This document shows positions 26,427 to 31,683 of a stretch of DNA of 64,000 nt, piece by piece. Source of the DNA: Caryophanales bacterium UBA4856 (GTDB lineage: Bacteria > Bacillota_I > Bacilli_A > RFN20 > CAG-288); contig DHEG01000015.1 in assembly GCA_002399765.1 (NCBI GenBank), positions 70,973-134,972 of the forward strand. Reading direction: 5' to 3'. Every line of letters starts with the position of its first letter. Within the stretch, counting starts at the first letter, position 1. The notes under the pieces are model-generated. The model searched no databases and had not been told where the DNA came from. It saw only the letters and a program-made list of their open reading frames with translations. Made by a program: the position numbers and the translations under genes.

Positions 26427-27073
26427 AGGCAATGGTAATAGGATGCGGGAGGCTGGGGTCGGCTTTGGCCCTCGAACTCTTCCGCAAGGGAAATGACGTT
26501 ACCGTCATCGACAAGGATCCCAATAGCTTCTATGCCCTGGGAAGCGAGTTCAACGGGAACACGGTCACTGGCACCGGCTTCGACCGGGACGTGTTGGAAC
26601 AAGCCGGCATCCAGTACCAGGATGCGGTGATCTGCTCCACCAGCTCGGACGAGGTGAACGCCCTGGCCGGAAGGATTGCCAAGGACATCTACATGGTCCC
26701 CCATGTCGTTGCCCGCCTCTACGATCCGATGAAGGCCAAGATCTTCGAGACCTTGGGCATACGGACCATCTCCACTACCGGATATGGGGTAGATAGGGCG
26801 ATGGAACTATTGAGTTATGGCAAGCTGAACTCCTTCGTCATGCTGGGGGAAAAAGGCGACGTGGAACTGGTCCGCGTGGTTGCCACTCCCTCTTCCGAAG
26901 GCCTTACCGCCAATGAGCTTTCGAATGGTCAGGACTTCCGCCTGATAGCCTTGGTGCGAGGCCGGGAATCGCTTATTCCCGATGACACCGAGAGGATAAG
27001 GACCGACGATATCCTCTACTTTTCCGTAAGCACCAAAGCCAAGAAGAAACTGAAAGCCCTTCTGGGACTTTAG
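26423..27073 (+). CDS. TrkA/KtrA-family potassium regulatory protein (RCK), copy 1
   Basis: The 216-residue protein has an N-terminal Rossmann RCK domain (VIGCGRLGSALALELFRKG, then a VIDKD acid after strand 2) that binds NAD(H) or nucleotides. A C-terminal RCK_C domain follows (residues about 130-216). Such proteins gate Trk/Ktr K+ channels from the cytoplasm. It overlaps the P-type ATPase by 4 bases (ATGA) and is followed 12 bases later by a second copy. No TrkH/KtrB membrane subunit is found in the window, so the partner is either elsewhere or the ATPase itself. Confidence 0.85.
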   Translation: MKAMVIGCGRLGSALALELFRKGNDVTVIDKDPNSFYALGSEFNGNTVTGTGFDRDVLEQAGIQYQDAVICSTSSDEVNALAGRIAKDIYMVPHVVARLYDPMKAKIFETLGIRTISTTGYGVDRAMELLSYGKLNSFVMLGEKGDVELVRVVATPSSEGLTANELSNGQDFRLIALVRGRESLIPDDTERIRTDDILYFSVSTKAKKKLKALLGL

Positions 27074-27085
27074 GGGGTGGAGAAA

Positions 27086-27757
27086 ATGAACGTATTGATA
27101 ATAGGCGGCGGGCAAATCGGGACCTATATGGCAAACCTGTTGGTGAAGAACAAGATCGACATCACCATCGTGGAGAAGGACCGGCTGACGGTCCAGAGGC
27201 TCAAGGAACGTTTCGGCGAAGACAATGTCGTTTTGGGCAACGGCTCTTCCCCAACCATCCTGGAATCTGCCGGGATCGACAAGGCCAATGTGGTGGCCGC
27301 CGTTACCGGTCAAGATGAGGTCAACCTTGTCGTCTCGACGATCGCCAAGTTCGAGTTTCAGGCCCCGCGTGTGGTAGCCAAGGTGAATAACCCCCGCAAC
27401 GCCTGGCTATTCACCATCGGCATGGGTGTGGATGCGGCCGTTAACCAGGCCGACATAATAGGTCACATGGTCGTCGAGGAGATGTCCATGAAGTCCCTTT
27501 TGACCTTGATGCGCCTCTCCCGTGGGGCCTATTCGATAATCCAGTTGACGGTCGGGGAGCAGGCGCCGGTCATCGGCAAGGCCGTCAAGGAAATAAAGAT
27601 ACCTGGCGATGCCCTGATGATAGCCATCTACAGGGGGGATAGCATGATCGTGCCACATGGGGCCACCATTCTTTTCCCAGGCGACAAAATACTTTTCTTC
27701 TCCAACGAGAAAGATCATCTGCAACTCAATTCTCTATTCGGCGTCCCGACGCTTTGA
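27086..27757 (+). CDS. TrkA/KtrA-family potassium regulatory protein (RCK), copy 2
   Basis: The 223-residue paralogue of the preceding gene has the GGGQIGTYMANLL glycine motif and TIVEKD after strand 2. An RCK_C domain near the C terminus ends in a LFPGDKILFFSNEKD stretch. ATG at 27086 is chosen over GTG at 27077 because the purine-rich GGGGGTGGAG is properly spaced. Two separate single-RCK subunits in one operon suggest a mixed ring. It ends 4 bases from the convergent vsr gene. Confidence 0.83.
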   Translation: MNVLIIGGGQIGTYMANLLVKNKIDITIVEKDRLTVQRLKERFGEDNVVLGNGSSPTILESAGIDKANVVAAVTGQDEVNLVVSTIAKFEFQAPRVVAKVNNPRNAWLFTIGMGVDAAVNQADIIGHMVVEEMSMKSLLTLMRLSRGAYSIIQLTVGEQAPVIGKAVKEIKIPGDALMIAIYRGDSMIVPHGATILFPGDKILFFSNEKDHLQLNSLFGVPTL

Positions 27758-27761
27758 TGTC

Positions 27762-28202
27762 TCAGCCCAAACGCCTGAACGACTCGGCCATCTTCCTTGA
27801 GGAGATGGCCTGTTTAGTTATGGCGAGGCATTTCCCCGGATCGGCAAAGAATTCGCTTTCCCAAAACCGCAATACCAGATAGCCTTCCCGTTTGAGGACC
27901 TTGTTGGTCAAGTCGTCCCTTTCCATGTTGCGCGTTATCTTCTCCAGCCAGAATTCCCGATTCGTCACCAAGTCCTTCTCGGCCCTTGCCAAGTCAAAGC
28001 CATGCCAGAAGTCGCCATCGAGGAATATCGCTATCTTCAGGCCCTTGAAGCAAAAGTCGGGATGACCAAACACGCCAGGGCAGTTCTTCCTGAAGCCACG
28101 GATGTTTGCACCATAGAGCATTCGGCCGAACAGCACCTCGGCCTTCGTGTTCTTTCCCTTAATGCTGGCCATCACCCGATGGTTCATTTCTTTGTCTCTC
28201 AT
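27762..28202 (-). CDS. vsr: Very short patch repair endonuclease (Vsr)
   Basis: This 146-residue nuclease nicks DNA at T:G mismatches left by deamination of 5-methylcytosine. It shows the SIKGKNTKAEVLFGRMLY segment, the PDF catalytic core (GVFGHPDFCFKGLKIAIFLDGDFWHG) and FWLEKITRNMERDD. The start at 28202 is chosen because the longer frame to 28262 would begin inside a rho-independent terminator. Vsr normally accompanies a cytosine methyltransferase, but none is present within the window. Confidence 0.87.
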   Translation of the reverse strand: MRDKEMNHRVMASIKGKNTKAEVLFGRMLYGANIRGFRKNCPGVFGHPDFCFKGLKIAIFLDGDFWHGFDLARAEKDLVTNREFWLEKITRNMERDDLTNKVLKREGYLVLRFWESEFFADPGKCLAITKQAISSRKMAESFRRLG

Positions 28203-28231
28203 ACCATCATCCAATATAGTCAATTGCCTGC

Positions 28232-28258
28232 ACAAAAAAACAGGGGGAGCCCCTGTTT
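28232..28258 (-). terminator. Rho-independent terminator
   Basis: Read on the minus strand, AAACAGGGG (28258-28250) pairs with CCCCTGTTT (28246-28238) around a CTC loop, followed by a T run. It lies 18 bases after the stop of the small membrane protein gene and so ends that unit before vsr. Confidence 0.85.
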
Positions 28259-28275
28259 CCAATCACCGCATAGAC

Positions 28276-28671
28276 CTACTTGGTGGAATCGATATCCTCT
28301 TTGACCTTGGATTCATCGGCCAAAATGGCTTTGAGGCGTTCGGCCCGCCTGGCTTGGGCATCCTTTTGCTTCTCGGTCTTGTTGGCGAAATGGTTGAAGG
28401 TTATCAAAAGGCCTACCAATCCTATTATCATCACCAAAAGACCAAACACCCGCCAATCGATGGTTCCGATGGACCAGCCCAACCATTTGGTCATGTTGAC
28501 CTCGGCCTCATAGATCGGGTTGTCGCTGATGGTCTCGGTGTTTCGCGCGTAAATTCCCAACGCCCCAAGGGTTACCCCGGCAACCCAAATGGTCCCGAAG
28601 AGGGAATAGTCGAATATTTCCCAGTTGCGAGACCTGAGCGCGGCTTTTTCATCTGAGACTTTCTTTGCCAT
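28276..28671 (-). CDS. Small two-helix membrane protein of unknown function
   Basis: The 131-residue protein has two likely membrane segments (about 24-42 and 76-94), joined by a loop with acidic residues, and a charged C-terminal helix (KQKDAQARRAERLKAILADE). GGGAGG lies 8 bases before the ATG. It follows another unknown gene by 19 bases and is closed by a strong terminator, so the two are an operon. No family is recognised. Confidence 0.7.
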   Translation of the reverse strand: MAKKVSDEKAALRSRNWEIFDYSLFGTIWVAGVTLGALGIYARNTETISDNPIYEAEVNMTKWLGWSIGTIDWRVFGLLVMIIGLVGLLITFNHFANKTEKQKDAQARRAERLKAILADESKVKEDIDSTK

Positions 28672-28690
28672 CGTGATCGCCTCCCTACGA

Positions 28691-29776
28691 CTACTTATCG
28701 GCTTTTGTGGAGTCTTCCTTCTTTACCTCATCCGCTACATTGGTCTCGGAAGGCGAGGAAAGGGCAGCAGCGACTTTGTCGGTCTCGGACACGGGAGCAG
28801 CAGCAACCTGACCTGCCTCAGGTGCAGGTTGGCCATTCTTGGCCCTGAGCTCCTGCTCGTACGCCCTGATCGAATTGAAGGAATCGGAGAACAGGGGCTG
28901 CAATTTGGCGCCGGTCTCCTTGATTATGGGGATGAAGATGCCCGCGAACTCAGACATGAAGGATTCGAGGTTGGTGATCTTGGGCTGTCCGGCGAAGCCC
29001 TTGCTCATGGTCCTCATGCGCTCGGCGGCGTTCTTGAACTCATCATCGGTCTCCTTGGAGTGATTGATGAGGAAATTCATGAAGCCGAACAGCCTTCCCA
29101 TCTCGTTGTTGTCAAAGGCAACTTCGGGATCATCGGTCGGCTTGAAGTTGGGGTCGGAGAGAGGATCGATCGAGGTGGAGCTGCGCAAAGTCTGAATGTA
29201 CTTCTTGACGGCATTGTTGAACCTGAGGAAGGTGGTGTTCAACTGCATGGCATTGATACGGAGCTCAATGGCCCGGGCATACCGCTGCTCAGTCGTTATC
29301 AAGTCCTCGAAAGTCGGATCGATTTCGGCAGGCGCTTGGACCTTGACGTTCTTTATTATTACCGCAATGACGTCGTTAAGGGTTTCCCTAAGGCCTATCA
29401 CATTCTCCAAGACGGGAACGAAATACGAACTATCGATGGTGATCTTGCCATCGACTATTCTCACGAAACGTGGGTCATCCCCATAGACAAGGTTGGAGAA
29501 GTCGTTGACGATATTGAGAAGCCTTTGGCCACGGGCGGGGACTTCCTTGCCAGTCTTCGGATCCTTCACGTTCCCCAGACCGTTCTGCTTGCAGAAATTG
29601 ACGAACGGGGATTTTTCGGAAGTCATCAGCTTGATGATTTCCTTGCGGGCGTTGTACTTCTTTACATCATAGCCATTGGGATCGCGCGTGGGGACAAAGT
29701 ACTCCAATGTGTCCCTGACGACCATAGCGATCTCCAGAATCCCGAATACGAACCTTTCGTTGTTAGTTACCTTCAT
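28691..29776 (-). CDS. Conserved-looking protein of unknown function
   Basis: I do not recognise this 361-residue protein. It appears soluble and mainly helical, with blocks such as RYARAIELRINAMQLNTTFLR and NEMGRLFGFMNFLINH. A low-complexity Ala/Pro/Glu tail follows (PAPEAGQVAAAPVSETDKV, ending in Lys/Asp repeats). The start at 29776 gives MKVTNNERF, with AAGGAG 12 bases upstream, and a TATAAT box lies near 29823-29828. The opposite strand also has a long open frame, but its Gly/Leu/Asp-rich composition marks it as a shadow. It is the first gene of a two-gene unit. Confidence 0.65.
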   Translation of the reverse strand: MKVTNNERFVFGILEIAMVVRDTLEYFVPTRDPNGYDVKKYNARKEIIKLMTSEKSPFVNFCKQNGLGNVKDPKTGKEVPARGQRLLNIVNDFSNLVYGDDPRFVRIVDGKITIDSSYFVPVLENVIGLRETLNDVIAVIIKNVKVQAPAEIDPTFEDLITTEQRYARAIELRINAMQLNTTFLRFNNAVKKYIQTLRSSTSIDPLSDPNFKPTDDPEVAFDNNEMGRLFGFMNFLINHSKETDDEFKNAAERMRTMSKGFAGQPKITNLESFMSEFAGIFIPIIKETGAKLQPLFSDSFNSIRAYEQELRAKNGQPAPEAGQVAAAPVSETDKVAAALSSPSETNVADEVKKEDSTKADK

Positions 29777-30098
29777 CTTTTTGGCACGCTCCTTAAGCCA
29801 ATGACTTATTTCAGTCTTGTTGATTATATAACAGGGTAGCAAGCATAGGGAAAATAATAGTAACTGCCATAAGTATCAATTAGTCTTTGACCCGGAATGT
29901 CGGCACCAAACGGCCTGTAGCGCGTTCATATGGATCACCATAGATGCGTTGGCGTACCAGGCTTTTTGGCAAAGGCTTGCGCTGAGGGCTTGGTTGATTA
30001 CGGGTAACGTTAATCTTAGATTGCTTTCCATTGACTTTCCCCGAAGTCACCGATTTTTTCTCAGGAACACGGTCAAGGGTTGAAAAGGATTTGTGGGT
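29777..30098 (-). other. Gene-poor stretch with an unassigned 72-codon open frame
   Basis: Between the unknown gene and the HAD phosphatase lie 322 bases. Positions 29880-30098 hold a 72-codon minus-strand frame without ATG that continues, in the same frame, directly after the TGA stop of the HAD gene. Its translation looks protein-like (for example QRKPLPKSLVRQRIYGDPYE, then a TFRVKD end). A GTG at 30050 is the only possible start and has no clear ribosome site. The remaining 100 bases are AT-rich and probably hold the promoter of the gene at 28691-29776. Confidence 0.35.
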
Positions 30099-30986
30099 TC
30101 AGATGTTCCTGCTTGCCATCAATTTGCGGTCATTTTCTAATAGGACAGGGTTCTCGAGATACTGACTGATGTCGCTGACTCGACGTATGACATGAACAGC
30201 ATGTTTCTTGACCGATGACGGGGCCTTATCCATCACAAAGGAATGCCAGAATTCATCGAACATGGAAATGTCGTTGCCGGAATCTCCCACTACAATCACC
30301 TGGTCTGGATCCATTCCCTTTTCCTTTATGTAGGTGGAAACGCCACTACCTTTCGATACGCCTTTAGCCGTTATCTCAATCGAAGAAGACGTCTGGGCCA
30401 AGGTTACCTTGTCGCCGAATTTCTCCCGCAGGGGAACCAAGGCCTCGCTGGCCCATTGCGATCCTCTTTCACCGATGCCAAATATCGGCATGAGCTTATA
30501 TATGGGCTCTCCGCTGTTCATACGGGCGACGAACTTCTTGACTCCGAGTTCATAGTCCTCTTTGTATTTCAGGGAAAGGGAATTGACGATCTTGCCTAAG
30601 ACAAGAAGGCCTCGCGGTGCCCGATCGAGGACGACATAATCCTTTCGTGAATCGTCCATCATAAACCACATATAGATTCCGTATTTGTCTTTCAGTTCCA
30701 AGTAGATGTCACGCACCAACTCTACCGGCAAAGGATGCGTAGCCAAATCCTTTCCGTCCTTGTCACGGACATAGCCGCCATTGCAGCCGATGAACGCCAG
30801 ATTCGAGCCAACCGTTCTCTCAATAGGGTTTAGCATCCGGGTGTTTCTTCCCGAAGCCAAGACGACATCATTTCCCTTAGCAATGAAATCCTTGATGAAA
30901 GCCTTATTGCTTCGCGTCATGATGGTCCATCTTCTCTTTGGATAAAGCAAGGTGCCATCCAAATCTGTTACTAAGATTTTTGACAT
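30099..30986 (-). CDS. Cof-type HAD-IIB phosphatase
   Basis: The 295-residue haloacid dehalogenase-like enzyme has motif I VTDLDGTLLYPKRRW with its two catalytic aspartates, motif II VLASGRN, and motif IV VVGDSGNDISMFDEF. A type IIB cap domain lies between motifs II and III. It should dephosphorylate sugar phosphates or cofactors such as FMN or PLP. No ribosome site precedes the ATG, and the predicted transcription start is only a few bases upstream, so the mRNA may be leaderless. The stop is followed by an in-frame open stretch of 72 codons. Confidence 0.88.
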   Translation of the reverse strand: MSKILVTDLDGTLLYPKRRWTIMTRSNKAFIKDFIAKGNDVVLASGRNTRMLNPIERTVGSNLAFIGCNGGYVRDKDGKDLATHPLPVELVRDIYLELKDKYGIYMWFMMDDSRKDYVVLDRAPRGLLVLGKIVNSLSLKYKEDYELGVKKFVARMNSGEPIYKLMPIFGIGERGSQWASEALVPLREKFGDKVTLAQTSSSIEITAKGVSKGSGVSTYIKEKGMDPDQVIVVGDSGNDISMFDEFWHSFVMDKAPSSVKKHAVHVIRRVSDISQYLENPVLLENDRKLMASRNI

Positions 30987-30995
30987 GCGGAAATG

Positions 30996-31024
30996 ATTAT
31001 AGACTTTAAGGAATTTCGACGCAA
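30996..31024 (-). promoter_or_regulatory. Promoter of the HAD gene, giving a nearly leaderless mRNA
   Basis: Minus-strand TATAAT (30996-31001) is 17 bases from TTGCGT (31019-31024). Transcription would begin near 30989, only about 3 bases before the ATG at 30986. The -35 box overlaps the T run of the upstream hpf terminator. Confidence 0.65.
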
Positions 31025-31053
31025 AAAAAGCCAGGCTACCAACCTGACTTTTG
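31023..31053 (-). terminator. Rho-independent terminator of hpf
   Basis: On the minus strand AAAAGTCAGG and CCTGGCTTTT pair (one G-U) around a TTGGTAG loop and are followed by a run of T. It begins 12 bases after the hpf stop codon. Confidence 0.8.
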
Positions 31054-31064
31054 TGTTCGAAAGA

Positions 31065-31610
31065 CTACTTTGTCACCTCGATGACGCCAAACCCACCGTC
31101 GTCCCTTTGGTAAAGGACATTCACGAGTCCGGTCTTCGAATCCAAATATATGAAGAACGAATGCCCAAGGGCATCCATCCTGGCAACAGCCTCATCAACA
31201 TCCATTGGAACTAAATCCAGCTTCTTTCTCTTCACGATGTTCTCGGGAGAAGAAGCCTCAATCTCGTCTGCCTTGGCGAGTTCCAGGCCGATGTTCTTTG
31301 CTATCGACTTGTTATTGCGGCTCCTCTCGACCTGGGTCTTGACCTTTCTCATCTGACCTTCGAGTTTGTCTATGCAAAGATCAAGGCATTCATAAGCATC
31401 CTGCCCAGTGGACTTGGCACGCAAAGCGATCTTCGGAGACGAGACGGACACTTCGCAGGCCTGGCTTGTGGGATGTACGGCATAAATAACCGTGCCACGC
31501 AAATCAGCACCCGGTTCGAATAAGCTTTCGATTCGCCTAAGTTTCTTCTCGGCTTGGCTCTTCATGGCGGGGGTAACGACCACGCTTTTACCAATGACCT
31601 CAAGTTTCAT
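31065..31610 (-). CDS. hpf: Ribosome hibernation promoting factor, long form
   Basis: The 181-residue protein has the N-terminal RaiA/HPF domain (MKLEVIGKSVVVTPAMKSQAEKKL). A linker and a C-terminal dimerisation domain (about residues 125-181) follow, with GHSFFIYLDSKTGLVNVLYQRDDGGFGVIE. Long HPF joins two 70S ribosomes into inactive 100S dimers in resting cells. The start at 31610 has AAGGAGAAC before it and matches family N termini. A TATAAT box and a catabolite-control-like site lie upstream, suggesting a link to carbon or growth state. Confidence 0.92.
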   Translation of the reverse strand: MKLEVIGKSVVVTPAMKSQAEKKLRRIESLFEPGADLRGTVIYAVHPTSQACEVSVSSPKIALRAKSTGQDAYECLDLCIDKLEGQMRKVKTQVERSRNNKSIAKNIGLELAKADEIEASSPENIVKRKKLDLVPMDVDEAVARMDALGHSFFIYLDSKTGLVNVLYQRDDGGFGVIEVTK

Positions 31611-31633
31611 GTCGATGTTCTCCTTGCACATTT

Positions 31634-31657
31634 ATTATATAGCAGAAAGCGCTTGCA
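31634..31657 (-). promoter_or_regulatory. hpf promoter with cre-like site
   Basis: The minus strand shows TATAAT (31634-31639). Just upstream is TGCAAGCGCTTTCT (31644-31657), which fits the CcpA cre pattern TGNNANCGNTNNCA except at the last base. No good -35 box is seen at 16-18 bases, and the cre-like site fills that spacer. Confidence 0.45.
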
Positions 31658-31683
31658 TTAAGACCCAAAAGATAGGAGGCCTA

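Noticed and set aside
28203-28262. Longer vsr start
   Set aside because: It would place the first codons inside the rho-independent terminator at 28232-28258, and the added residues have no homology.
28625-29839. 404-codon open frame on the plus strand
   Set aside because: It lies opposite the unknown minus-strand gene, has the Gly/Leu/Asp/Glu composition of an antisense shadow, no ribosome site, and runs through the start of the small membrane protein gene. The minus-strand reading has better signals and an operon partner.
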